64,000 bases of DNA, taken from assembly GCF_026341515.1 (NCBI RefSeq), contig NZ_JAPEOK010000001.1, forward strand, positions 6,324,001 to 6,388,000, given 5' to 3'. Below are positions 8,031 to 16,480 of the stretch, one piece after another. Under the pieces are notes generated by a model. That model ran no database searches. It was not told the DNA's origin and saw only the letters and a program-made list of their open reading frames with translations. The stretch's first letter is position 1. Every line of letters starts with the position of its first letter. The position numbers and the translations under genes are program-made. Source of the DNA: Streptomyces sp. NBC_00878 (lineage in GTDB: Bacteria > Actinomycetota > Actinomycetes > Streptomycetales > Streptomycetaceae).

Positions 8031-9047
8031 CTACTTCGAGGCCGTCATCCCGTACTCGTACGCGATCACCGAAGGCTTGCCGGACTTCGGCAGGGTGGCG
8101 AGCGCCAGGCCCTGGAAGGTGTCGGTGACAAGGGCCCGCTTGGCGGGGTTGTAGACCGACTCCTCCTTGTTCGGGGTGATCTCGAAGCTGCCCATGTACT
8201 GCTGCTTGAGCAGCGTTTCCTGGGTATGGGCGGTCGGGACGACCGCGAGCACGCCGCCGTCGGCCAGCCGCAGCGCGTACGTCGTCCCGTACGCCGGGTC
8301 CTTGGCGAAGTACTTCTCGGTCGCCCACTTGGCCAAGTCGCCTTCGTCGCGCTCCTTGTAGAGCTTGAGGGCGTCCTTGGCCGGGTCCGTGGTGTGGGAG
8401 ATCCCGGCGCCGGCCTTCTTTCCACCGGTCTCGTAGAGATCCTCGAACGCTGCGCTCACGTCGTTCGGGGCCAGGGTCCCGACGCGGGTGGAGGGGGTGA
8501 CCGCGGTGGCGAGACCATGGTCGCCGGTGTCGATCGTCGGGATCGGCGCGTCGGAGTAGACCGCCGACATCAGCTTCCAGGCGCCGCCCTCCTTGTCGAA
8601 GACCAGCAGGGCTGGGGTCTTCGTGCCACTGGCGGTGGCCTTGACCGCGAACCAGTCCTCACCCGCGGGGATGTAGTACGCCCGGTCCTGGTAGGAGAAG
8701 GGCTTCGCGTAGTCGCTCTGCTCCGCCTTCGTCCACGTGCTGAAGGTTTTGTAGTCCGCCTTGCTCTGCTCGTGGACCTGGCCGCCTTCGACCGTGCTCA
8801 GCAGTTTGGCGTTCCGCGTCTTGTTCGCCTTGCTGTTGACAGCCACGTAGTTGTCGACGATCTTCGCCGCCTGCTCGCGCGTCACGGCGCCCTTGGGGGT
8901 GGCCGAGGCCGAGGCTTTCGTGTCGGCCTTCCCGTCCTCGTCCGTGGTGCCGCCGCACCCGGTGAGAGCGACGGTGGAAGTCATGCCGAGCACGAGCAGG
9001 GCCGTGCCGGTCGTACGTGCGGCGTGTATCGCGTGGGGGGATGCCAT
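8031..9047 (-). CDS. Exported lipoprotein of unknown function
   Basis: This 338-residue protein has a signal peptide ending in a lipobox (TVALTGC, Cys near residue 32), then a Thr/Ser/Ala-rich spacer, then two similar mixed alpha/beta halves. It should be anchored to the outer face of the membrane. The sequence VDNYVAVNSKANKTRNAKLL resembles actinobacterial lipoproteins of unknown function. I recognise no catalytic motif. It is transcribed in the same direction as the next two exported-protein genes, so the three may act together. A 9-bp tandem repeat lies directly upstream. Confidence 0.7.
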   Translation of the reverse strand: MASPHAIHAARTTGTALLVLGMTSTVALTGCGGTTDEDGKADTKASASATPKGAVTREQAAKIVDNYVAVNSKANKTRNAKLLSTVEGGQVHEQSKADYKTFSTWTKAEQSDYAKPFSYQDRAYYIPAGEDWFAVKATASGTKTPALLVFDKEGGAWKLMSAVYSDAPIPTIDTGDHGLATAVTPSTRVGTLAPNDVSAAFEDLYETGGKKAGAGISHTTDPAKDALKLYKERDEGDLAKWATEKYFAKDPAYGTTYALRLADGGVLAVVPTAHTQETLLKQQYMGSFEITPNKEESVYNPAKRALVTDTFQGLALATLPKSGKPSVIAYEYGMTASK

Positions 9048-9080
9048 GGTGTGGGCGTCTCTTCTTGTGTTGTGGGGTCT

Positions 9081-9143
9081 CGGAGAAGTCGGAGAACTCG
9101 GAGTGCTTGGAGAACTCTGAGAACTCTGAGAACTCTGAGACGG
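9081..9143. repeat. 9-bp tandem repeat x7 upstream of a lipoprotein gene
   Basis: Seven contiguous 9-bp units run from cggagaagt through cggagaact to perfect ctgagaact copies. They occupy most of the gap between the two exported-protein genes. The copies nearest 9130 are identical and those nearest 9085 are diverged, consistent with expansion from one side. Confidence 0.9.
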
Positions 9144-9174
9144 GGAACAGCCGCTGCGAAGGAGCGGTCGCGCG

Positions 9175-10242
9175 TCAGCGGTTGATCGACTGGATTTCCT
9201 GGACGTTCATGTCCTGGGTGGTCTCGAAGGTGCCGTCGGGGAGGTCGCCGCCCGTGCCGCCCGCGCCCTCCCAGGTGATCTGCCAGGTGACGGAGGCACT
9301 GAGCTTGTACGGCCCGCCGCTGGTGGCACGCAGGTACGTGATGCCGCAGGGCGGGGTCCTGTCGGCGTCGCCCTTCACGTACGGGGTGCCGATCGAACCG
9401 TCCTCGTTGATCTCGCAGTCACCGCCCGCGGGGAAGGTCTCCGCGTCCTCCGTGCCAGGTTCCAGGTGCAGGGCGACCGGCTTGGCCGTCGTCTCCGCCC
9501 AGAGGTTGGTGTTGGGCAACTCGGCGCGGACCTTGACCTCCTGGAAGGTGCCCTTGTCCAGCCACACCCAAGTCGGCAGGTTGACCGTGGACTTGCCCTC
9601 CGGCCTCAGCTCGATCTCGGTGTCGGGGACCTCGACCTTGTCGTAGGCGTACTCGGCGAGAGTCTCCGGAGTGGGGGCGTTCGGTACTGCGGGAACCTCG
9701 CCGGCGTTCTGCCAGAACATGACGCGTTCGCAGTCGTACGACTCCGGGTCGGCCATGTCGGGGGCCACGCCGCGCCAGAAGTAGCCGTCCTTGCCGATGT
9801 TGTAGTTGTCGTAGCCCTCGACGGGGGTGAGGGAGCCGTCCTTGTAGTTGTAGGCGTCCTTGCCGTCCCGGTAGTGGTCCGTCCACAGCTTCTCGCCGCC
9901 CCAGGACGTGTGCGGGCTGACGTATCCCAGACTGTTCGTCTCGGCGAGCGCCTTGAGCTGCTCCGGGGTGAGGACGGGCTCGTACCAGCAGGGCGGCGGC
10001 GTCCAGTTCACGTCCGTCGACGAGATACTGCCGCGCTTGCCGCCGGTGGGGCCGCTGACCTGGGTGACCCTGATACGGGAGACGGAGGCGGACAGTGCTT
10101 TGTCGTCGGCTCCGCCGGCGGGGCCCGGCGGTCGCGTCTCCTTGCCTGTTGGAGCGTCGGCGTGAGCGATGCCGCCGCCGCACAGAGCTACGGTGACAGC
10201 GGCGATCGGGGCCAGGAGGCGTGCAGGTGTCGCAGTCCTCAT
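9175..10242 (-). CDS. Secreted protein of unknown function
   Basis: The product has 355 residues with a signal peptide (MRTATPARLLAPIAAV through AHA) and no lipobox, so it is released or wall-associated. It is rich in Trp, Tyr, Pro and Gly and contains several Cys (PPPCWYEP, DCERVMFW, GGDCEI, TPPCGI) that could form disulfides. No family is recognised. ATG 10242 is preferred over an upstream GTG because AAAGGAG lies 8 bp before it and its ATGA overlaps the stop of the upstream lipoprotein gene, so the two are translationally coupled. They probably function as a pair outside the cell. Confidence 0.7.
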   Translation of the reverse strand: MRTATPARLLAPIAAVTVALCGGGIAHADAPTGKETRPPGPAGGADDKALSASVSRIRVTQVSGPTGGKRGSISSTDVNWTPPPCWYEPVLTPEQLKALAETNSLGYVSPHTSWGGEKLWTDHYRDGKDAYNYKDGSLTPVEGYDNYNIGKDGYFWRGVAPDMADPESYDCERVMFWQNAGEVPAVPNAPTPETLAEYAYDKVEVPDTEIELRPEGKSTVNLPTWVWLDKGTFQEVKVRAELPNTNLWAETTAKPVALHLEPGTEDAETFPAGGDCEINEDGSIGTPYVKGDADRTPPCGITYLRATSGGPYKLSASVTWQITWEGAGGTGGDLPDGTFETTQDMNVQEIQSINR

Positions 10243-10889
10243 ACCTGGCACTCCTTTGCCTTGCCCACGACGTCGATGATCGACGCCTTCCAGACCTTCG
10301 AGGAGCCGGACGGCGGGAGCATGAGCACGCTGTACTTCAGGTAGCTCTTCAGGCTTTCCTTGGTGTAGAGGATCTTTCCTGTCTTGATTTCCTTGCCGTA
10401 GTACTTGGCCTGGTTCTCACAGAAGCTCACGAGGACGCCCTTGCCGTCGCTGAGCGTGTTGACGTCCTCGTCGTAGAACTTGTCCGTCCCCGTGGGGGTC
10501 CAGCCCCCCTTCACCCAGGTCTGGATCTGCTGCTTCGCGTACTGCGCGGCAGGACCGGCCGAGTAGTACTGGTAGGCCGGGTCGTCCGGGTCCTGCTCGG
10601 CGAGTCCGTGGTTCAGCGCCCGGAGGTAGTTCTGTGCGTCGGTGAGCGCCGCCGCGTGCTTGGCGTCGGACGGCTCATCGAAGTCGAAGGCCAGATCCAG
10701 ATCGTCCGGGACGCTGATGTCCGGACTGCCGCCCGCCGCCGCGGATGCCGAGGCCGACGGACTGCCCGACCCCTTGTCAGCCCCCTTGATGTCATCCGGT
10801 GACGAATCGTCGCCCCCGCCGCACGCGGTGAGCAGAAGGGCCGCGGTGGCGGCGAACGCGGCGGCGGTGGTCACGGTGTGGCGGGCCAC
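10239..10889 (-). CDS. Exported lipoprotein of unknown function
   Basis: This 216-residue protein begins with a signal peptide and lipobox (LLLTACGGG, Cys near residue 23), then an Asp/Ser/Ala-rich linker and a compact domain (AQNYLRALNHGLAEQD to the C-terminus). That domain resembles small actinobacterial lipoproteins with an NTF2-like size. Its stop overlaps the start of the secreted protein gene downstream (ATGA at 10239-10242), which points to stoichiometric production. Divergent transcription from the large LysM/BTAD gene suggests a shared control region. No enzymatic motif is seen. Confidence 0.75.
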   Translation of the reverse strand: MARHTVTTAAAFAATAALLLTACGGGDDSSPDDIKGADKGSGSPSASASAAAGGSPDISVPDDLDLAFDFDEPSDAKHAAALTDAQNYLRALNHGLAEQDPDDPAYQYYSAGPAAQYAKQQIQTWVKGGWTPTGTDKFYDEDVNTLSDGKGVLVSFCENQAKYYGKEIKTGKILYTKESLKSYLKYSVLMLPPSGSSKVWKASIIDVVGKAKECQV

Positions 10890-10908
10890 GGGTGTACTCC
10901 CCCTGTTT

Positions 10909-10947
10909 AAGGCGTGTGTTCAAGGCGTGTGTTCAAGGCGTGTGTGC
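10909..10947. repeat. 13-bp tandem repeat x3
   Basis: Two identical copies of aaggcgtgtgttc and one with a single change stand head to tail immediately upstream of the lipoprotein gene that starts at 10889. They fall in its probable leader or promoter zone. Confidence 0.92.
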
Positions 10948-11255
10948 AACAGAGAACGAAGCTATCAGGGGGGAGTAGAGGGTCTCGGGGCGGCGCTGGG
11001 GGATTGTGTGGGGATCGTGAGATCTGTGACGTGACAGTTGCGAAGTGCCTGGATCCTGGTTGTGGCCGGGCGTGGCCCGGCGGAGGCCCGCATGGATATC
11101 GCGGGCATAGGGGGTGGGCCGTGAGGAATCGGATGGCCTGAAGGTCGCCCCCTCTCCCCGCCCTTCGACACCCTCAATAAGATCTCAGTAAGGTCAGTAC
11201 ACCCCCATACACCGCCGCTCTCCCTCCCTCCACACACGACACCAGGACACCCGCC
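10948..11255. other. Divergent intergenic region upstream of the LysM/BTAD gene
   Basis: This stretch holds no gene. Near its right end a possible promoter for the gene at 11256 is TTCGAC (11164-11169) with TAAGGT (11189-11194), but the 19-bp spacing makes this weak. A small direct repeat tcagtaaggtcagta is visible around 11185-11199. Confidence 0.35.
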
Positions 11256-14200
11256 ATGGCGCGACGTACCACTTCCAACTCGACGGGAACTTCGCCGGGT
11301 CCGAGGAATCGGACGCCGCAGCCCTTGCCCCGGCGTCGCCGTACGTTCGGAGATTTCCTGAAGGCGTTCGTCGCCTTCGTCGCCCTGCTCGTGCTGCTCA
11401 TCGGGGTGCCCGGGTCGCTGGCCTCGCAGATCGGGTGGCCGCTGCCGAGCGGTGCGCCGAGTCTGGACTGGCTCCAGAAAGAGATCAGCGTCGACACGTT
11501 CATCAACACACTGACGGTCGTCGTCTGGTTCGCCTGGGCCCAGTTCACCGCATGCGTGCTCGTCGAGGTGAAGGCCGCGCTGTCGGGCGTCGGGCTGCCG
11601 AACCGCGTGCCCGGCGCCGGGCCGAGCCAGCTGCTCGCGCGGCAGCTCGTCGCCGCGCTGCTGCTCGTCGGCGCGACCGCGGCGAGCTTCACGCCGGGGC
11701 TGTCGCAGCTCGGCCAGCAGTTGGAGGGGAACCAGCGGCCGGTCGCCGCCGCCGCGCAGCAGACGCCGGGCGGGTTGCTGGGGCAACAGCAGGAGCAGGC
11801 GGCCTCGACGGCCGCCGCCCTGGCCGAGCAGGCCGCCCACGCGGCCGTGCACGCCGAGAGCGGGAGCGGCGCCCACGCCTCCGCCGACGACACGAAGTTC
11901 TACCGGATCCAGCCCCCCGAGGGCAGGCACCACGACTCCCTCTGGGAGGTCGCCGAGCGCCACCTCGGCGACGGGCGGCGGTACAAGGAGATCTACCAGC
12001 TCAACAAGGACCGTACGCAGCCCGACGGTTCGAAGCTCTCCGAGGCCAGCCTCATCCGGCCCGGCTGGATCATGGAGATGCCCGGCGACGCCCGCGGCGG
12101 CGACCTCGTGGAGGTCCCCGACGAGGCCCCGAAGGCACCGCAGGCGTCGCAGGCTTCGAAGGTCTCGGAGGAGGTCCGGCAGCAGCTCACCGACTACGCC
12201 CGGACCGGCGGTGCCGAGGGTGCGGGCGGGCAGCTGGGCGGCGGCTCAGGGTCCCTCGACCGCGACACCGCCCACATCAGCCTTCCCGAGCAGCGGCCCG
12301 CCCCCGACCGGGGGCACCAGCACGGTCAGCCCGGACAGCAGGGCCAAGGCGGTCAGCAGGGGCAGGAGCACGCCGCCCCCGCCGCCGGGGAGGACGGCGG
12401 CTTCGGGCTGCCGCAGGCCCTCCTCGGCGCGCCCCTCCTCGCCGCCGGCCTCCTCGGCGCCCTCGGCCGGCGCCGGCGTCAGGCGCTGTGGCAGTCCGCC
12501 CTCGGTGCCGTCGGCGGGCGGCGCGGCATGGAACCGCCGACGCCCACCGGTGCCGCCGCCGACGCGCAGGACGCGCTGCTGGTGGGGGCCGACCCCGAGG
12601 GCGTACGCCTCCTCGACCTCTCCCTGCGCGGGCTCGCCGCGTCGCTCGCGGGCGAGTCCCGCCCGCTGCCGACCGTCTACGCGGCCTGGATGAGCGGCAA
12701 CGGCGACCTGCACCTCCAGCTCGCCCAGCCCGCCGGAAAGCCGCCGGCCCCCTGGCAGCTCGGGCAGGACCAGACGTTCTGGATGCTGGCCCGCGCCGAC
12801 GCCGAACGGTACGAGGACGTCGACACGGCCGCTCCCTACCCCGGCCTCGTCAGCCTCGGCACGATGGACGACTCGCGGCTGCTGCTCAACCTGGAGGCCG
12901 TGCCCGGCATCGTCTCGCTGAGCGGCCGCGAGCAGGACCGGGCGGGCGTGTTCGCCTCCGTGGCCGCCGAGTTGGCCACCAACGGCTGGTCCGACCGCAT
13001 GACGATCACGCTCGTCGGCTTCGGCGAGGATCTCACTCCTCTCGCTCCCAACCGGCTCCGCCACCTCGACGACATCGAGGCGCTCGTGGAGACCATGGAG
13101 GCGGAGACGCGGCAGCGGCGCGGCGCGCTGGGCGCCGCGGGTCACGACTCGGTCCTGACCGGCCGTACGGGGCCTGCCCAGCACACCCGCTGGGCCCCGC
13201 ACCTCGTCCTGCTCGCCGCCGAGCCGTCCGCCGAGGACGCCGTCACCCTCGCCGAACTGGCCGCCGACGCAAGCCGGTTGGGCATCGGGTACCTCGTCGG
13301 CACGCAGTCGGGCGAGCTGCCCGGTGCCGCCTGGGAGATGGAGATCACCAGCGAGGGCAAGCTCCTCGCGCCGCTCCTCGGGCTCGAACTCGACGCGCAG
13401 CTCCTGCCGGTGTCCCAACAGCGGGCCGTCGTCGAGCTGTTCGTCGACGCCGACCCCGAGCGCGCCGACGACCGCCCGACCACCACCCCGCCGTTCCTCG
13501 TCGACATCAGCGAGCAGGGACGTCCCGCGGTGTACGCGCGGCTCGTCGGCCCGTACGAGATCATCGGGCTCGAAACGCCGGACGGGGAGCGCAGCCCGCT
13601 GCTGCACGAGGCGTTGGCGCTGCTGCTTCTGCACCGCGAGGGTGTGCATCCGCGGGTGCTGTCCTCCGCGCTCTGGCCGCGCGGCGTCACGGACGACGTA
13701 CGGGACGCGCTCGTCGAGCGGCTGCGCGCCTGGCTCGGCAACGACCCTGACGGCACGCCGCGCCTCGGCAGCGACGCGACCGGGCGGCTGACGCTCGCCA
13801 AGTCCGTCGTGTCCGACCTGGACGTGCTGCGGTCGCTGTACCACGAGGCCACGCAGGGGCGGGGCGCCAACAGCCGTGCCGTGCGCGGGCGTCTGCTGAC
13901 CGACGCGCTGGTGCTGGTGCGGGGGCCGTTGCTGGCGGAGCGGTCGGGCGGACGGTACGGCTGGCTGACGCACGAGATCATCGACGCCCAACTGCCGTTG
14001 CTCGTCGCGGACATCGGGCTCGCGCTCTCCGCGTTCCACCTGGAGAAGGACCGGGCGGAGAAGGCGATCGAGGCACTGAACGCCGCGCTCGGCTCGGCGC
14101 CGGGCGATGAGCGGCTGTGGAACGAGTTGCTGCGGGCCACGCATGCCACGGGTGACAGCGATCGCCTGAAGCGGCTCGCCGCCGATCTGGTGGCGCGCAG

Positions 14201-14288
14201 CGGGGCGCGGGGGCTGCCGCCCCGGACCGAGGCCCTGCTGGACGAACTGCTTCCCGCTTGGCGGAGTGGTGTCGCTGCCGTCGGATGA
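11256..14288 (+). CDS. Multi-pass membrane protein with LysM, winged-helix and BTAD-like domains
   Basis: This 1010-residue protein starts with a basic tail and three hydrophobic segments (about residues 33-55, 88-108, 130-150). It then has a LysM-like module (about 208-275, with SLWEVAERHLG and LIRPGWIMEMPGD), a Gln/Gly/Pro-rich linker, another hydrophobic stretch (about 385-402) followed by RRRRQ, and a large cytoplasmic part. Its C-terminus carries a winged-helix-like segment (about 780-845) and a tetratricopeptide-like BTAD of the SARP/AfsR type (about 860-990). It could sense peptidoglycan or pilus state and bind DNA or a partner inside. It precedes the prepilin peptidase by 57 bp, so a link with the Tad system is likely but inferred. 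Confidence 0.8.
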   Translation: MARRTTSNSTGTSPGPRNRTPQPLPRRRRTFGDFLKAFVAFVALLVLLIGVPGSLASQIGWPLPSGAPSLDWLQKEISVDTFINTLTVVVWFAWAQFTACVLVEVKAALSGVGLPNRVPGAGPSQLLARQLVAALLLVGATAASFTPGLSQLGQQLEGNQRPVAAAAQQTPGGLLGQQQEQAASTAAALAEQAAHAAVHAESGSGAHASADDTKFYRIQPPEGRHHDSLWEVAERHLGDGRRYKEIYQLNKDRTQPDGSKLSEASLIRPGWIMEMPGDARGGDLVEVPDEAPKAPQASQASKVSEEVRQQLTDYARTGGAEGAGGQLGGGSGSLDRDTAHISLPEQRPAPDRGHQHGQPGQQGQGGQQGQEHAAPAAGEDGGFGLPQALLGAPLLAAGLLGALGRRRRQALWQSALGAVGGRRGMEPPTPTGAAADAQDALLVGADPEGVRLLDLSLRGLAASLAGESRPLPTVYAAWMSGNGDLHLQLAQPAGKPPAPWQLGQDQTFWMLARADAERYEDVDTAAPYPGLVSLGTMDDSRLLLNLEAVPGIVSLSGREQDRAGVFASVAAELATNGWSDRMTITLVGFGEDLTPLAPNRLRHLDDIEALVETMEAETRQRRGALGAAGHDSVLTGRTGPAQHTRWAPHLVLLAAEPSAEDAVTLAELAADASRLGIGYLVGTQSGELPGAAWEMEITSEGKLLAPLLGLELDAQLLPVSQQRAVVELFVDADPERADDRPTTTPPFLVDISEQGRPAVYARLVGPYEIIGLETPDGERSPLLHEALALLLLHREGVHPRVLSSALWPRGVTDDVRDALVERLRAWLGNDPDGTPRLGSDATGRLTLAKSVVSDLDVLRSLYHEATQGRGANSRAVRGRLLTDALVLVRGPLLAERSGGRYGWLTHEIIDAQLPLLVADIGLALSAFHLEKDRAEKAIEALNAALGSAPGDERLWNELLRATHATGDSDRLKRLAADLVARSGARGLPPRTEALLDELLPAWRSGVAAVG

Positions 14289-14314
14289 GCGGGACCCGCT
14301 GAGCAGCGTGTTCA

Positions 14315-14341
14315 GGGCGATCAGGGTGATCAGGGGGAGTG
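14315..14341. repeat. 9-bp tandem repeat carrying the prepilin-peptidase ribosome-binding site
   Basis: Three 9-bp units (gggcgatca, gggtgatca, gggggagtg) are contiguous. The last one supplies the AGGGGGAG ribosome-binding site for the GTG start at 14346, so repeat growth here directly shapes translation initiation. Confidence 0.65.
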
Positions 14342-14345
14342 GTCC

Positions 14346-15080
14346 GTGGATTCCGTGGATCTCCTGCTGATCATCGGCGCCGCCCTCTGGGGCGGTGCCG
14401 TCGGCCTGCTCGTTCCTCGCCCGGCCCACCGCTTCTCCGTCGCCCCCGACGAGCCCTGGCAGACGCGGTGCCCCGAAGGCCACCTCATCGGCGGCTGGGT
14501 CGGCCTGGCCCGCTGCCGGGACTGCGGAGGGCGGATGTACGGCCCCAGCACGCCCCTCGTCGCCCTCGCCACCGCTCTCGTCTGCGGGGTGCTGGCCGCA
14601 GCCACCGGTACCCGGCCCGAGCTGGTCGTCTGGCTGCTGCTCGCGCCCCTCGGCGTTCTCCTCGCCGTCGTGGACTTCACCGTGCAGCGGCTGCCGGACG
14701 TACTGACGCTGCCTCTCGCGGGAGCCGCCCTGATCCTGCTCGCGGGAGCGGCGGCGGCGCCCGAGCACGCCGGGAACTGGCTGACCGCGCTGTACGGATC
14801 CCTTGCCCTCGGCGGCGGCTACTTCCTCCTCTTCCTCATCAACCCCAACGGCATGGGCTTCGGCGACGTGAAGCTGTCGCTCGGCCTCGGCGCGGTCCTC
14901 GGCTGGTACGGCTGGGGGGTCCTGCTGCTCGGCACCTTCGCCGGGTTCCTGTTCGGCGGGCTGTACGGGCTGGGGCTGGTGATCGCACGCAGGGCAGGCC
15001 GGAAGACCTCCATCCCCTTCGGCCCTTTCCTGATCACGGGCGCGTTCGTGGGCCTGCTCGTGGGGGCGTACGCGGCCTGA
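14346..15080 (+). CDS. Prepilin peptidase (A24 family, TadV-like)
   Basis: This 244-residue membrane protein has seven to eight hydrophobic segments and the two aspartates of A24 aspartic peptidases. One is in VVDFTVQRLPD (about residue 104) and the other in the GxGD-type motif MGFGDVKL (about residue 175). A four-Cys cluster (TRCPEGH, ARCRDCGG) in the N-terminal loop resembles the zinc-binding loop of full-length GspO/PilD enzymes. It would cleave the pilin and the two TadE proteins after their Gly. It lies about 10 kb from them, although no other prepilin peptidase is visible nearby. GTG 14346 is supported by AGGGGGAG at 14332-14339. Confidence 0.9.
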   Translation: MDSVDLLLIIGAALWGGAVGLLVPRPAHRFSVAPDEPWQTRCPEGHLIGGWVGLARCRDCGGRMYGPSTPLVALATALVCGVLAAATGTRPELVVWLLLAPLGVLLAVVDFTVQRLPDVLTLPLAGAALILLAGAAAAPEHAGNWLTALYGSLALGGGYFLLFLINPNGMGFGDVKLSLGLGAVLGWYGWGVLLLGTFAGFLFGGLYGLGLVIARRAGRKTSIPFGPFLITGAFVGLLVGAYAA

Positions 15081-15090
15081 CGAGCGGGCC

Positions 15091-15182
15091 GATCGCACGG
15101 CCTGACGTTGGGTGCTCGCACGGCACGGCGTCGGGTGATGGCACGGCCTGACATCGGGTGATCGCATGGTCTGGCGTACGCT
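15091..15182. repeat. 23-bp tandem repeat x4 between prepilin peptidase and mqnC
   Basis: Four 23-bp units (15091-15113, 15114-15136, 15137-15159, 15160-15182) share gatcgcacggcctgac-gtcgggt as consensus. A weaker fifth copy overlaps the end of the peptidase gene. The last unit contains TACGCT (15177-15182), a possible -10 element for mqnC, so the array may carry or displace its promoter. Confidence 0.85.
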
Positions 15183-15222
15183 GGATCAGTCCGTCCATGC
15201 CCCTATGAAAGGGACCGCTCCG

Positions 15223-16437
15223 GTGACCGAGAAGGCCGACCTCACGTCCGTTGATGTCACAGCCGTCCTCGACCGTGCCGCCGAGGGTGGGCGGATCACC
15301 CCGGAAGAGGCGCTCCACCTCTACCGCGACGCCCCGCTGCACGCGCTGGGTGCCGCCGCGGACGCCGTACGCCGCCGTCGGTACGCCGGTACGGAGCACA
15401 TCGCGACGTACATCATCGAGCGCAACATCAACTACACGAACGTCTGCGTCACGGCGTGCAAGTTCTGCGCGTTCTACGCCCCGCCCAAGGACACCGCCAA
15501 GGGCTGGACGCGCGACCTCGACGACATCCTGCGCCGCTGCGCGGAGACCGTCGAGCTCGGCGGCACGCAGATCATGTTCCAGGGCGGGCACCACCCGGAC
15601 TTCGGCGTCGAGTACTACGAGAAGCACTTCGCCGCGATCAAGGCCGCCTACCCGCAGCTCGTCATCCACAGCCTGGGGGCGAGCGAGGTCGAGCACATGG
15701 CCCGTATCTCCAAGGTGTCGGTGGAAGAGGCCATCTCGCGGATCCACGCCGCCGGTCTCGACTCCTTCGCCGGCGCCGGCGCCGAGCTGCTGCCCGCGCG
15801 GCCCCGCAAGGCGATCGCGCCCCTCAAGGAGTCCGGCGAGCGCTGGCTGGAGATCATGGAGGCCGCGCACAACCTGGGCGTCGAGTCCACCTCCACCATG
15901 CTCATGGGCACCGGCGAGACCAACGCCGAGCGCATCGAGCACCTGCGGATGATCCGTGACGTACAGGACCGGACGGGGGGCTTCCGGGCCTTCATCCCGT
16001 ACACGTACCAGCCTGAGAACAACCACCTGAAGGGCCGTACGCAGGCCACGCTCTTCGAGTACCTGCGGATGATCGCCATCGCGCGGCTCTTCATGGACAA
16101 CATCGCCCACATCCAGGGCAGTTGGCTGACGACCGGCAAGGAGGTCGGCCAGCTCTCCCTGCACTACGGCGCGGACGACCTCGGTTCGATCATGCTGGAG
16201 GAGAACGTCGTCTCCTCGGCCGGTGCCAAGCACCGCTCCAACCGTATGGAGATCATCGACCTGATCCGCAAGGCCGGCCGCGTCCCGGCCCAGCGGGCCA
16301 CGACGTACGAGCACCTCGTCGTCCACGACGACCCGGCGAACGACCCGGTGGACGAGCGGGTCCAGTCCCACATCTCCTCCACGGCGATCGAGGGCGGCAC
16401 GGCTCACCCGGAGCTGAAGCTCCTCGCCTCCAACTAG
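15223..16437 (+). CDS. mqnC: Cyclic dehypoxanthinyl futalosine synthase (radical SAM)
   Basis: MqnC performs the radical-SAM cyclisation in the futalosine route to menaquinone. The 404-residue protein contains the CxxxCxxC cluster-binding motif (Cys75, Cys79, Cys82 in NVCVTACKFCAFY) and the family segments QIMFQGGHHPDFGVEYYE and PARPRKAI. Upstream in-frame starts at 15166 and 15205 would extend it, but the first lies in a tandem repeat. GTG 15223 has AAAGGGA at suitable distance and gives the usual length. menG at 22794 and complex I lie in the same region. The stop codon lies at the start of an 11-bp repeat array. Confidence 0.95.
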   Translation: MTEKADLTSVDVTAVLDRAAEGGRITPEEALHLYRDAPLHALGAAADAVRRRRYAGTEHIATYIIERNINYTNVCVTACKFCAFYAPPKDTAKGWTRDLDDILRRCAETVELGGTQIMFQGGHHPDFGVEYYEKHFAAIKAAYPQLVIHSLGASEVEHMARISKVSVEEAISRIHAAGLDSFAGAGAELLPARPRKAIAPLKESGERWLEIMEAAHNLGVESTSTMLMGTGETNAERIEHLRMIRDVQDRTGGFRAFIPYTYQPENNHLKGRTQATLFEYLRMIAIARLFMDNIAHIQGSWLTTGKEVGQLSLHYGADDLGSIMLEENVVSSAGAKHRSNRMEIIDLIRKAGRVPAQRATTYEHLVVHDDPANDPVDERVQSHISSTAIEGGTAHPELKLLASN

Positions 16438-16480
16438 GTCCCCAACAGGTATCCAACGGGTCCTCAACTGGTCTTGCTGT
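16433..16480. repeat. About 11-bp degenerate tandem repeat x4 after mqnC
   Basis: Four units of 10-12 bp (consensus ggtcc-caac) follow one another from the end of mqnC, including its TAG stop, up to the next start codon. Fidelity is moderate. Confidence 0.6.

Noticed and set aside
12246..15167. 973-codon minus-strand frame opposite the LysM/BTAD and peptidase genes
   Set aside because: It spans two well-supported plus-strand genes and their gap and has no recognisable protein features.
15166..15222. Upstream start codons for mqnC
   Set aside because: ATG 15166 lies in the 23-bp repeat and the extension has no family similarity; GTG 15223 has the ribosome-binding site.
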